Source: JAPWJZ01 sp038247245
GTDB taxonomy: Bacteria > Pseudomonadota > Alphaproteobacteria > Micavibrionales > UBA2020
Assembly (NCBI GenBank): GCA_038247245.1
Contig: JBBRVE010000004.1
Location: 24,679-88,678 of the forward strand
Direction: 5' to 3'
Length of the DNA: 64,000 nucleotides
Under the pieces are notes generated by a model, which saw only the letters and a list, made by a program, of their open reading frames with translations, had not been told where the DNA came from and made no database searches. The position numbers and the translations under genes were made by a program. Shown here one piece after another: positions 48,577-56,443 of the stretch. How positions within the stretch are numbered: the first letter of the stretch is position 1; each line of letters starts with the position of its first letter.

Positions 48577-49329
48577 ATGAAAAACTCCCTCCTGCTCTCT
48601 GCCGGCCTTCTGGCCGCCCTGACCGTGACCGGCTGTAACATGAAAATGCGCGACAGCTTCGCGCCGTCGGAGCAGATGAGCTACGCGCCCAATGATTCTG
48701 CCTACACCAAATATGTGAACGACTTCACCGGCACCGATACGCATGTGTTCAAGACGGGCGACCGTTCCTTCACCATGCGCGGCACGCCGCCCCTCAAGGG
48801 CGTGATCGAGCCGTGGTACAACTGGAACGACATCAGCAACGTCGGCAGCGCGGCCGTTGCCTTTAACGACTGCGGCAAATGCAACCTTGCGATGGGCGCG
48901 GAAGCCGATGTGATGACGCGCAACCTGCGCGGTCATACCGTTACGCTGTCGCTCTGCTATGACGGTGTACCGGGCAAAAAAGAATCCGTCTGCTTCGCGG
49001 GCGACAGCGCGAAGCTGGGCGAAGACATCAAGGATTGGAAAAAGATGACGGTCACCGTCCCCTTCGACCAGTTCCGCACGCTTGCCTATAAACATGCGCG
49101 CATCCATCTGGATGTTGACCGCGGCAACGAGCCCGCACGCAACGACAAAATCGGCAAGGCCGGTTTCGAAGGCACGATCTGGGCCGATAATTTCCGCTTC
49201 ATGCTGGCCGAACAGAACGGCACGGACAAATATAACGTGAAGCTGTCCGGCGCATTGTGGCCGGATGATTACAGCGGCTGGCAGGATGCCGGCAAGCCGC
49301 GCGAACCGCTGCAATCCTGGCAGCCCTAA
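48577..49329 (+). CDS. Lipoprotein of unknown function, 250 aa
   Basis: The lipobox LTVTGC (Cys20) follows a hydrophobic N-terminus, so the protein is lipid-anchored. The mature region is beta-rich: a FTGTDTHVFKTGDRSFT segment, CGKCNLAMGAEADVM with a CxxC, and GTIWADNFRFMLAEQNG resembling carbohydrate-binding-type beta sandwiches. Function is unknown. It lies between the secreted protein and the M48 protease on the same strand. Confidence 0.72.
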   Translation: MKNSLLLSAGLLAALTVTGCNMKMRDSFAPSEQMSYAPNDSAYTKYVNDFTGTDTHVFKTGDRSFTMRGTPPLKGVIEPWYNWNDISNVGSAAVAFNDCGKCNLAMGAEADVMTRNLRGHTVTLSLCYDGVPGKKESVCFAGDSAKLGEDIKDWKKMTVTVPFDQFRTLAYKHARIHLDVDRGNEPARNDKIGKAGFEGTIWADNFRFMLAEQNGTDKYNVKLSGALWPDDYSGWQDAGKPREPLQSWQP

Positions 49330-49375
49330 AAGCAGGCGGCGCGCGCAGGGACAGGCGTAGCCGGACGTATAAACA

Positions 49376-50731
49376 ATGATGATCAAACGGGTTTTAATCG
49401 CGCTGGCGTTGCTTACGCTGGTCACAGTATCCGCCCGCGCGGATGCCGCCGGCATGGGCGTGATCCGCGACGAAGAGGTGGAGCAGACGCTGCGCACCTT
49501 CAGCAGGCCTGTGTTTGATCAGGCGGGTTTGTCGCCCAGCGCCGTCAAATTTATCCTGATCGACCAGAACGACCTCAACGCCTTTGTCGCGGGCGGGCAG
49601 AATATTTTCGTTTTCACAGGGCTGATCCTGCGCACGAAAAGCCCGGCGGAGCTGTTCGGCGTGATCGCGCATGAAACCGGCCACATCGCGAATGGCGACC
49701 TGATCCGCATGCGTGCGGAGATGGAAGACCTGTCCTTTCAGGTCATGGCGGCAACATTGCTGGGCATCGCGGTGGGTGCCGCCGCCGGATCGGGCGAAGC
49801 GGGCGTTGCCGTGCTGTCGGCGGCAGGATCTATCGGCCAGCGCGCCGCGCTGCGCCACAGCCGCATACAGGAAACCGCAGCCGACCAGTCGGCGGTTGCG
49901 TATCTGAAGGGCGCGCGGATGCCCGTATCGGGACTTGTGTCGTTTATGGAGACGCTGGCCGATCAGGAATTGCTGCCGGAATCGCAGCAGACGGAATATG
50001 TGCGCACCCACCCGCTGACCCGCGACCGCATTGCGTCGCTTGAAAATGCGGCGGCAAATTACAAAGGCGGCTCTGTGCCGGCAGAATGGGCAGGCCTTCA
50101 TGCGCGCATGGTCGCCAAGCTGAAAGGGTTTCTGATGCCCGATCAGGCATTGCTGGACAAAGGCACCAGCGTCGCCGCGCGCTATGGCCGCTCCATCGCG
50201 CTGTACCGCAAGGGCCGCATCGACGAAGCGCTGAAGCTGCTCGCGCCGCTGATCAAGGAAGAGCCGCGGAACCCCTATTTCCTCGAACTGAAGGGGCAGA
50301 TGCTGTTCGAATACGGACGCATCGATGAAGCAATCCCCGCCTATGCCAAATCGGTCGAGCTTGCCCCGGAATCGGGGCTGATCCGTGCGGCCTATGGGCA
50401 TGCGCTGCTGGAATCCGGCAGTGATACCCAGAAACATTATGCCGAAGCGGTAAAGCAGTTCGAGCGCGCCCTGCAGTCGGAACCCAAGGACATCAAAACG
50501 CATCATTTTCTGGCCATTGCCTATGGCAAACAGGGACAGGAGGGGCTTTCGCGCCTGCATCTGGCCGAAGAACAGCTGTTGCGCAGGAAAACAGATTACG
50601 CGATACGGGAAGCCAAACTGGCCCAGCAATCTTTGGTTAAGAATTCGGCCAGCTGGATCCGGGCGGGGGATATTCTGGATGCGGCCCGCCGGCAGAAGAA
50701 ACAGGACAAGAAAGACAAAAATAGGGATTGA
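49376..50731 (+). CDS. M48-family metalloprotease with C-terminal TPR (BepA-like)
   Basis: A signal peptide (VLIALALLTLVTVSARA) precedes an M48 peptidase with HETGH at 99-103 and the third zinc ligand E166 in RIQETAADQSAV. Residues ~280-440 form TPR units (ALYRKGRIDEALKLLAPLIK, GRIDEAIPAYAKSVEL). This architecture is that of BepA-type periplasmic proteases that help assemble or degrade outer-membrane proteins such as LptD. The length of 451 aa is typical. The DsbA-like gene follows 62 nt later, consistent with a shared envelope-quality role. Confidence 0.9.
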   Translation: MMIKRVLIALALLTLVTVSARADAAGMGVIRDEEVEQTLRTFSRPVFDQAGLSPSAVKFILIDQNDLNAFVAGGQNIFVFTGLILRTKSPAELFGVIAHETGHIANGDLIRMRAEMEDLSFQVMAATLLGIAVGAAAGSGEAGVAVLSAAGSIGQRAALRHSRIQETAADQSAVAYLKGARMPVSGLVSFMETLADQELLPESQQTEYVRTHPLTRDRIASLENAAANYKGGSVPAEWAGLHARMVAKLKGFLMPDQALLDKGTSVAARYGRSIALYRKGRIDEALKLLAPLIKEEPRNPYFLELKGQMLFEYGRIDEAIPAYAKSVELAPESGLIRAAYGHALLESGSDTQKHYAEAVKQFERALQSEPKDIKTHHFLAIAYGKQGQEGLSRLHLAEEQLLRRKTDYAIREAKLAQQSLVKNSASWIRAGDILDAARRQKKQDKKDKNRD

Positions 50732-50793
50732 TTTTGGGGGCTTAAGGCTCACATTGTTATAGTTGCGTACACCAACAGGGTCAGGGGTTTTGC

Positions 50794-51570
50794 ATGTTCC
50801 AGAAATATATCAATAAATACATCCTTCCGGCGGTGCTGGCAGCAGGCGTTTTTGCCTCCGCGCCCGCTTCCGCAGAGAACTTCACGAAAGAAGACATCAA
50901 TAAAATGATCCATGAATACATCATGGAAAACCCCCAGTTAATTCTGGAAGCGGTCAACCGTTACCAGACCAGGGAAATCGAGGCGAAGAAAGCCGATGCG
51001 CTGCAGCGTAACCATGACGAATTGTTCAAGAACGAAAAATCTCCCTTCATCGGCAACAAATCGGGCGACGTCACGATCGTCGAATTCTTCGATTACAACT
51101 GCCATTACTGCAAAGACGTTTTCTTCACGCTGAAGGACATCGCGAAGGAAGATCCGGGTGTGAAAGTGATCTTCAAGGATTTCCCGATCCTGGGACCGAC
51201 ATCCGAAACCGCCGCCAAGTGGGCACTTGCCGCGCAACGTCAGGACAAATATTTTGAATTCCATGAAAAAATGATGAGCTTTAAGGGCGCCCTCAAGAAC
51301 GAGGACATCGAAACAGCTGCCAAGGATGTCGGCATGGATCTGGGCGCAGCACGTTCTTATGTCGATGGCACCGATGCCATGATGCAGATCGAGCGCAACC
51401 GTGCACTGGCCTCGCAAATGGACTTTAACGGCACCCCTTCCTTTATCGTCGCGGACGAAGCCTTCTCGGGCGTTCCCGACAAGGAAAGCCTGAAGCAGCG
51501 CATTGCCGACAAGCGCAAGGCCGCCAAAGAAGGCGACAAGCCCAAGGAAGAAGAAAAGAAACAGGACTAA
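50794..51570 (+). CDS. DsbA-family periplasmic thiol-disulfide protein (Com1-like)
   Basis: A signal peptide (ILPAVLAAGVFASAPASA) precedes a ~40-residue helical region (FTKEDINKMIHEYIMENPQL), a DsbA fold with active-site C103-H-Y-C106, and the cis-Pro motif NGTPSF. The dimerisation-type N-terminus resembles Com1/ScsC-like proteins. It probably oxidises or isomerises disulfides of envelope proteins. The charged C-terminal tail (KPKEEEKKQD) is unusual. A strong terminator follows. Confidence 0.9.
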   Translation: MFQKYINKYILPAVLAAGVFASAPASAENFTKEDINKMIHEYIMENPQLILEAVNRYQTREIEAKKADALQRNHDELFKNEKSPFIGNKSGDVTIVEFFDYNCHYCKDVFFTLKDIAKEDPGVKVIFKDFPILGPTSETAAKWALAAQRQDKYFEFHEKMMSFKGALKNEDIETAAKDVGMDLGAARSYVDGTDAMMQIERNRALASQMDFNGTPSFIVADEAFSGVPDKESLKQRIADKRKAAKEGDKPKEEEKKQD

Positions 51571-51590
51571 CCGTACCTGACAGGACAATA

Positions 51591-51622
51591 AAAAACGGCG
51601 CCGTCACAGGCGCCGTTTTTTA
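51591..51622 (+). terminator. Bidirectional intrinsic terminator
   Basis: AAAAACGGCGCC (51591-51602) pairs with GGCGCCGTTTTT (51609-51620) around GTCACA. It serves the convergent DsbA-like and rhodanese genes. Confidence 0.92.
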
Positions 51623-51639
51623 TTGCCCGGACGGGCGTG

Positions 51640-52185
51640 TTATTCTTTCACGGGTTTTACTTCCGTGCCGTCAAAGGCGAGCGCCTTCTCCTGTGCTTCT
51701 TGCGACTCAATGCCGCTGCCGTTCTTGCCCTGCCACAGGTTCAGCCGGTATATCTTTTTGTACCCGTTTGTTTTCAGCACCGGATAGGCCTGCAGCGTCA
51801 TCGAGATCATGCGGGTAGGAAAGAAGCTGTAATCACAGACCAGCACCACCGGCGCGTCCTTGTCGGGCGCCAGCGCGGGCAGGTTCTTTTCGGTCAGTCC
51901 GGTCAGCGGCGCATTAACCGATCCCGCCAGATGCCGCCGGGCGAATGAATCCGCACTGCGCACATCCAGTACTGTCACCGCACCCTTTTCCTTCAGCGCG
52001 ACGAAGCCCGGCAAATCCAGTTCTTCGCTGGTTTCGGGCAGGGACTCTTTATACTTCTCCAGCGTCACCACGTTTTGCGCGGGCGTGCTTTGTGGCGCAT
52101 CGAAGGCTCCTGCGTGAGTCGCGACTCCCATAAACATGAACGAAATCAGAGCGATCATCAGCGGCAGCATATAGAAATGACGCAT
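51640..52185 (-). CDS. Secreted rhodanese-domain protein
   Basis: A signal peptide (MLPLMIALISFMFMGVATHA) precedes a rhodanese-like domain: VTVLDVRSADSFARRHLAGSVN, then the Cys loop VLVCDYSFFPTRM. The active-site Cys is present, but the loop is longer and less typical than CxxxxR/S. A sulfur-carrier or redox role in the periplasm is plausible. It is convergent with the DsbA-like gene across a shared terminator. Confidence 0.82.
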   Translation of the reverse strand: MRHFYMLPLMIALISFMFMGVATHAGAFDAPQSTPAQNVVTLEKYKESLPETSEELDLPGFVALKEKGAVTVLDVRSADSFARRHLAGSVNAPLTGLTEKNLPALAPDKDAPVVLVCDYSFFPTRMISMTLQAYPVLKTNGYKKIYRLNLWQGKNGSGIESQEAQEKALAFDGTEVKPVKE

Positions 52186-52398
52186 GGCTTTAGCCTCCTT
52201 CTGAAAAATAACAGCTCAGCTTTGCCAGCTTCTTAAGAAAATGTAAAGAATTTCACGACTGATCATATTTCCATAAATTATTGAAATTGCACATTTTGAC
52301 ACGTGTTACTGAAATAAAATTACACTAATCCTTAACTTCTTGTTCATAAATGCCCTTGACCGTGGTTCTGTAAAATGTTTTACTATTAACATAAGACG

Positions 52399-52413
52399 TT
52401 AACAAGAAATTAA
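52399..52413 (+). promoter_or_regulatory. CtrA-type binding site upstream of the CpdR-like gene
   Basis: TTAA (52399-52402), seven bases, then TTAA (52410-52413) match the CtrA consensus TTAA-N7-TTAA exactly. A third TTAA lies at 52386. The site is about 90 nt before the ATG at 52503. The 317-nt spacer 52186-52502 is AT-rich and otherwise shows no gene. Confidence 0.6.
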
Positions 52414-52502
52414 AAAAACCGGATCAAACGGGGCGTCGACACCACGGTGAGACACAGAGAGAAGAACGGCTAAAAAAACAAAACATAGGGGAGTGACTTC
52501 AA

Positions 52503-52958
52503 ATGGCTAAGATCCTGATCGCAGAACACAATTCCACCACCGCAGCATATCTGGCGGCCTCGCTGAAAAAAGCGGGCAATACGGTCGAGAGCGTCGACAA
52601 CTGCCTTGATGCATGGCGCGTATCGTCGCGCGACACTTATGATGTGCTGTTGGTGAACGTCGTGATGCCCGGCATCGACGGCTTCGTCCTCGCCCAGAAG
52701 GCGCTGCAGGACAACCCCGGCCTTCAGGTCATTTTCATTACCGGTTTCGCAGGTGTTGCCATGGATACGCACGCAACCCCCGCTTATGCCCCCGCCCCCG
52801 TCACCACGCGCCCCTTCCACCTGAAGGAGATTGCCACCCGCGTGCGTTACCTGATGGGCCAGGGCAGCCTGCCGCTGAAAGCGCCGATGGCGTCTGCGGA
52901 CAGCAACATCATTTACGCGGACTTCGTACACAAGCCCGCACGCGCGCAGCAACTGTAA
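52503..52958 (+). CDS. cpdR: CpdR-like single-domain receiver lacking the phosphoacceptor Asp
   Basis: The 151-aa protein aligns with the CpdR receiver of alphaproteobacteria: MAKILIAEHN at the start, LLVNVVMPGIDGF, the near-diagnostic IFITGFAGVAM and a TTRPFHLKEI C-terminal block. CpdR delivers substrates to ClpXP when unphosphorylated. Here the phosphoacceptor position is Asn52 (codon AAC), the acidic pocket reads E8-H9-N10 instead of E-D-D, and the Lys is replaced by Arg (TRPF). Phosphorylation should be impossible, predicting a constitutive adaptor or a new role. There is a ~35-residue C-terminal extension after the receiver. A terminator follows. Confidence 0.85.
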   Translation: MAKILIAEHNSTTAAYLAASLKKAGNTVESVDNCLDAWRVSSRDTYDVLLVNVVMPGIDGFVLAQKALQDNPGLQVIFITGFAGVAMDTHATPAYAPAPVTTRPFHLKEIATRVRYLMGQGSLPLKAPMASADSNIIYADFVHKPARAQQL

Positions 52959-53008
52959 GAGTTTACGACCGGACCCCCAACGGAGACAATTCCCCCTCCG
53001 TGAACCAC

Positions 53009-53047
53009 TGTCCCCAGACCGCCCCCCCGGTCTGGGGACAATCTTTT
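53009..53047 (+). terminator. Intrinsic terminator after the CpdR-like gene
   Basis: TGTCCCCAGACCG (53009-53021) pairs with CGGTCTGGGGACA (53028-53040), followed by ATCTTTTCT. Confidence 0.88.
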
Positions 53048-53150
53048 CTAGGGCGATTCCTTGAAAAGCGGGTTTTTCCCGCCTTTTCAGCGGATTACGA
53101 TAGGACTTGCACAAAAAGGAAATGCCGTGCTAATAAAGCGGCCTGACCAA

Positions 53151-53225
53151 GGACACATAGCTCAGCGGTAGAGCACTATCTTGACATGGTAGGGGTCACA
53201 GGTTCAATCCCTGTTGTGTCCACCA
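53151..53225 (+). tRNA. tRNA-Val (GAC anticodon), attachment site of the island
   Basis: The acceptor stem GGACACA pairs with TGTGTCC, the anticodon stem CTATC/GGTAG holds loop TTGACAT with anticodon GAC, and the T-arm is CAGGTTCAATCCCTG with encoded CCA. Its 3' part (from 53180) is repeated at 56370-56418, marking integration of an element into the gene while the tRNA stays intact. Confidence 0.95.
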
Positions 53226-53228
53226 CTT
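53180..53228 (+). repeat. attL-type direct repeat, 49 bp
   Basis: These 49 bp (from the tRNA-Val anticodon loop through CCA plus CTT) recur perfectly at 56370-56418. Bases on both sides of the two copies differ, so the repeat borders are sharp. This is the expected scar of tyrosine-recombinase integration at a tRNA 3' end. Confidence 0.9.
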
Positions 53229-53330
53229 CCTAACGTAGAAACAAGGCGTTAGTCGAAGCATATACCAAGCAAAAAAGTCGAATAGAGCCAGTGGCACAAT
53301 TGTGGCACACGCAAAAAGGCTTTTCGACTC

Positions 53331-54089
53331 ATGGCGACTCTCAGAAAACGCAGTGACCGGTGGCATGTTCAGATTCGCAGGCGGGGGCATAAATCCCTTA
53401 CCCATTCATTTTGCCTGAAAGAGGATGCTTTGGCATGGGCTAGGGCTATGGAGACCGCCATAGACCGTAAAGCCCTCCCTGGAGACCAATCGGCTATTGA
53501 AGATAAAACCCTCTGGGACCTTCTGCAAAAGTATCTTGATGAAGTCACTCCCAAAAAGAGAAGTCATAGGATTGAGGCCAATTTTATCAAAGCTTTCATG
53601 CGTATGGAAATCGCACAGAAGAAACTGACGGCTATCAGCCCCGCCGACTTTGCCTCCTTGCGGGATAAACGCCTGCAAGAGATTCAGGCTTCAACCTTTA
53701 ACAGGCAGATCGGCATGATCCAGAGCGCGTATGAGACGGCTATCAGAGAATGGAACTGGCCTCTGACTGAAAACCCTTTAAAGCGTATCCGCAAGCCAAA
53801 AAACGACCGTCCAAGAAACAGGCGACTAAACACCAATGAACTGACTAGGCTAATGGAGGAAATCAAAAGGACAAGAAACCCACTGTTAAAACCTGTTGTG
53901 CTATTCGCCATTGAAACGGGTATGAGGCAAGGGGAAATCCTACGAACCGAATGGAAACACTTAGACCGAGACAAGAAGATTCTATTGATCCCCCTAACCA
54001 AGAACGGAGAGCCAAGAACAATTCCGCTTTCCAAGGCTGCTTTAAGCATACTGGAGGACGTTAAGCAGACTGATGAGCGTATAACGTAG
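53331..54089 (+). pseudogene. Truncated tyrosine-recombinase integrase
   Basis: The 252-aa product starts MATLRKRSDRWHVQIRRRGH, the Arm/SAM-like N-terminus of phage integrases. It reaches the first catalytic Arg (IETGMRQGEIL) and the beta-strand Lys (LTKNGEPRTIPLSKAAL), then stops at KQTDERIT. The second half with HxxR, His/Trp and the nucleophilic Tyr is absent, and no other frame downstream supplies it. It lies 103 nt after attL, the normal place for such an integrase. Confidence 0.88.
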
Positions 54090-54173
54090 CTAGGAGCGCG
54101 GCCTATGACGCCATGTGACTACTCGGGCCGGCCTCGTGATTATGTTAAGCGCGCGTATGCGCATCAGGCTGAG

Positions 54174-54536
54174 CTATCCAATCATACTTCTTTCTACGCC
54201 CAGTTCTTTCCAAGCTACACTTACAACATACTTGGCCTGTTCGAGACCAATATCGGCATCAAAGTATTTTCGAATCCATTCAGCCTGGATCTCTTCCTCG
54301 GAACGCCCCTCCAGCCAAGCTCTAAGTTTACCTATTTGAAACCAGTTTTTACGCGCATTAAGACGAGAATGCTTTACGGGATCGGGTAACAGACCCCTCA
54401 CCTTCCATGTATTAATTGTGGGCAGAGGAACACCAAGAACCAACGCAAGCTCCGCGCTCGAAACACAGCTCCAGACAGGGCGTCTCTCGTATCGGCTCCA
54501 ATTTGCCCTCAGCTTTTGGGGGTTAACTTTCTGCAT
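54174..54536 (-). CDS. Small helix-turn-helix (MerR/AlpA-like) protein
   Basis: From the Met at 54536 the 120-aa protein starts MQKVNPQKLRANWSRYERRP. SSAELALVLGVPLPTINTWK forms a winged-helix DNA-binding motif typical of excisionase or AlpA-type regulators. The C-terminus (DADIGLEQAKYVVSVAWKEL) is helical. It could be an excisionase or element regulator. A 20-residue longer frame to 54596 starts with MSSTHATCLNF and looks less likely. Confidence 0.65.
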   Translation of the reverse strand: MQKVNPQKLRANWSRYERRPVWSCVSSAELALVLGVPLPTINTWKVRGLLPDPVKHSRLNARKNWFQIGKLRAWLEGRSEEEIQAEWIRKYFDADIGLEQAKYVVSVAWKELGVERSMIG

Positions 54537-54685
54537 TATTAATTCCCTTTCCCGTTTTCTGTGAAAGTTGAGACAGGTAGCGTGTGTAGAGGACATACTT
54601 CTATTTATTTTTAAAAATAATTATTAATAAGAACCCACAATTGGCTAGACCAAGGGGGAGACGCCCCAAAAGTCCTCTACAACCT

Positions 54686-55456
54686 CTACCTCTTTATGCC
54701 TGTAGTAACTTCATCTACAAAGAACGCACCATAAGAGTCTTTTAGCACTCCGCATGCGGCCGCTTCAGGATATTTGGCCTTGTCCTTATAGATTTCTTTA
54801 CCGTCGACCTTAACTACAACCACAGCGTCACGCTCTGCCGATGCTGCGCGGAAGATAACGCGATCAACGAGCCTTACTGTGTTGTTTTTTCTGCCAGCTA
54901 GCGGCTTGAAGACCTTAATAGGATTGCCGAAACTCTCATCGTAAAGGGCACCTTCATGATGAAAACTGATTTCCACGCCTGCTGATTGCCAATCAGAAGG
55001 AACATAGTTTTCCCTACCAAGAACTTTGAAGGCAAACTTCTTATCTGGCTGGCCATGAAAACGATGTTCATCTTGATAAAGAGTGAAGTTCATGCGCTCC
55101 CAAAAAGGAACGGATGTTTCTGGCGTACATTCGATCTCAAGAACATTGACGCCCTTCTCTCTGAAAATCACTTCCATGTAATTGAAAAGAAGCTCACCGT
55201 ATCCAAGCCCCCTTTTGCTTTCCTTGACGGCGATAATATCAATCGTCCTGTCGCCGAGTGCAAAAGCAATTGCCTTTTCGCCTTGCTTTCCGATTAGAAC
55301 CGTAAGACCGCCTCCCTGATGCGCCCTTTTGATGATTTCTCTGTTGCAGTAAAAGGAATGTCCATTGGAATCCTCCTCTTCCTTTAACCATTTCAAAATA
55401 GTTCTTAGATCAACATCGGTGGACTTACGGATCGTTATAGACTTTGTTTTGGACAT
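54686..55456 (-). CDS. GNAT acetyltransferase with extra C-terminal domain
   Basis: AAGGAGGAC sits just upstream of the ATG at 55456. The N-terminal ~150 residues follow the GNAT fold, with acetyl-CoA-binding VKESKRGLGYGELLFNYM and the partner VPFWERMNFTLY. The C-terminal ~100 residues (from about 160: SAGVEISFHHEGALYDESFG, then VRLVDRVIFRAASAERDAVV) match no GNAT and form an unassigned domain. As the only intact-looking cargo on a degraded island it may be a selfish, toxic or defence gene, but nothing in the sequence proves this. Confidence 0.72.
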   Translation of the reverse strand: MSKTKSITIRKSTDVDLRTILKWLKEEEDSNGHSFYCNREIIKRAHQGGGLTVLIGKQGEKAIAFALGDRTIDIIAVKESKRGLGYGELLFNYMEVIFREKGVNVLEIECTPETSVPFWERMNFTLYQDEHRFHGQPDKKFAFKVLGRENYVPSDWQSAGVEISFHHEGALYDESFGNPIKVFKPLAGRKNNTVRLVDRVIFRAASAERDAVVVVKVDGKEIYKDKAKYPEAAACGVLKDSYGAFFVDEVTTGIKR

Positions 55457-55542
55457 AAAATGTCCTCCTTATGAGTTATTCGTCAACAGAATGCCAATAT
55501 AGTACGTAAGACCGTTGACATGAGTCTTCGCATGTTTTCTAG

Positions 55543-55818
55543 CTAGAAGGCTAAAGAACTTGTGTTTTCCAAGCATGGACTTGCCCTGCATCTGCTCAAA
55601 CATGTAGTCCACCAAGACGCCACAGTGTCCATATCTTTGCTGGCAGCTTTGAAACCACCTGATATTAGGGGGCTTTTCCTACCAGCCTTGGAGGAGACAG
55701 GAAAAATTGGCTTATTAAAATATGACGAATAAAATAACGCCTCTTGCAGCATCCACGCATTGCGGTCAATCAGTGCGCCTAGTGACGGTTTAGTTGTATC
55801 TTCCAAAATCGTATTCAT
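55543..55818 (-). pseudogene. Fragment resembling prim-pol primase N-terminus
   Basis: GGAGG lies 6 nt before the ATG at 55818 (MNTILEDTTKPSLGALIDRN). The segment FNKPIFPVSSKAGRKSPLIS followed by GGFKAASKDMDTVASWW follows the prim-pol pattern (pocket Pro, KxPL, GFKxA, WW) of phage and plasmid primases. The frame then drifts (TTCLSRCRASPCLENTSS) and ends at 98 aa, so it is a truncated and probably frameshifted remnant. 55840-56369 contains no supportable gene. Confidence 0.55.
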
Positions 55819-56369
55819 CGTTTCCTCCGCAGAGAACATAAGTTGCCTATCCCCACCCGAACTAATTTCAGGTGAGTACCCAATCCCCCTTTTCAGGGTT
55901 CCAAGCTAATGTTCAGATCAGGCGGCTAGGCCGGAGGTGAGCCGGAAGCTTGGTACACTTCTGTGCTGCTCATTTTCATTACGCTTCTGCGTTAGTTTTC
56001 ATTCCTGGTTTTTTAGTCTATGGACAACAAAGGAAAAAAATCTTATTAACCATAACTCTAAGGTAACACGAATTTTCGTGTTTGAGAATCACCTACGTGA
56101 GGGAGCATAAATCCTTTAAGTGATTGATAATAAATGATAACATTAATTGCCCTTTTTAAAATTTTTTTTTGAAATAAAGGTGCTTTAAGGAGCCCGTGAC
56201 GACACGGATGAAGGGTGAACCGCCCGCAATATCTGGCACATCTTTGGCACAAAAGAGGGCAGATTATTGGTTGAACGCACGAGTTACCTGTGCTTATATC
56301 TTCACAGATAGCACTGAACCTATTAGGTTTTTGTGCTTGTGTAGGTGGCCCATCGCGCAGGAGTCGATC

Positions 56370-56418
56370 CTTGACATGGTAGGGGTCACAGGTTCAATCC
56401 CTGTTGTGTCCACCACTT
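56370..56418 (+). repeat. attR-type direct repeat, 49 bp
   Basis: This is a perfect copy of 53180-53228, here without the upstream half of a tRNA. It closes the integrated element 25 bp before the TPR-sulfotransferase gene. Confidence 0.92.
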
Positions 56419-56443
56419 ACCCCAAGGGGCGGTTCGAGAATTC

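Larger units (their letters stand above)
53229..56418. mobile_element. Degenerate tRNA-Val-integrated island, 3.2 kb
   Basis: The region between the two 49-bp repeats contains a truncated integrase at the tRNA-proximal end, a small HTH protein, a GNAT protein with an extra domain, and a fragment resembling the prim-pol start of phage or plasmid primases. It is visibly richer in A/T than its surroundings and has a long gene-poor tail (55840-56369). The element appears to have lost replication and recombination functions and is probably immobile without help. Confidence 0.85.

Noticed and set aside
54102..54180. tRNA-like stretch on the minus strand (TAGCTCAG box) after the truncated integrase
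   Set aside because: Only the D-arm box resembles a tRNA; the acceptor stem, anticodon arm and T-arm do not pair.
56058..56252. 64-codon minus-strand frame in the AT-rich island end
   Set aside because: No ribosome site and no protein pattern.
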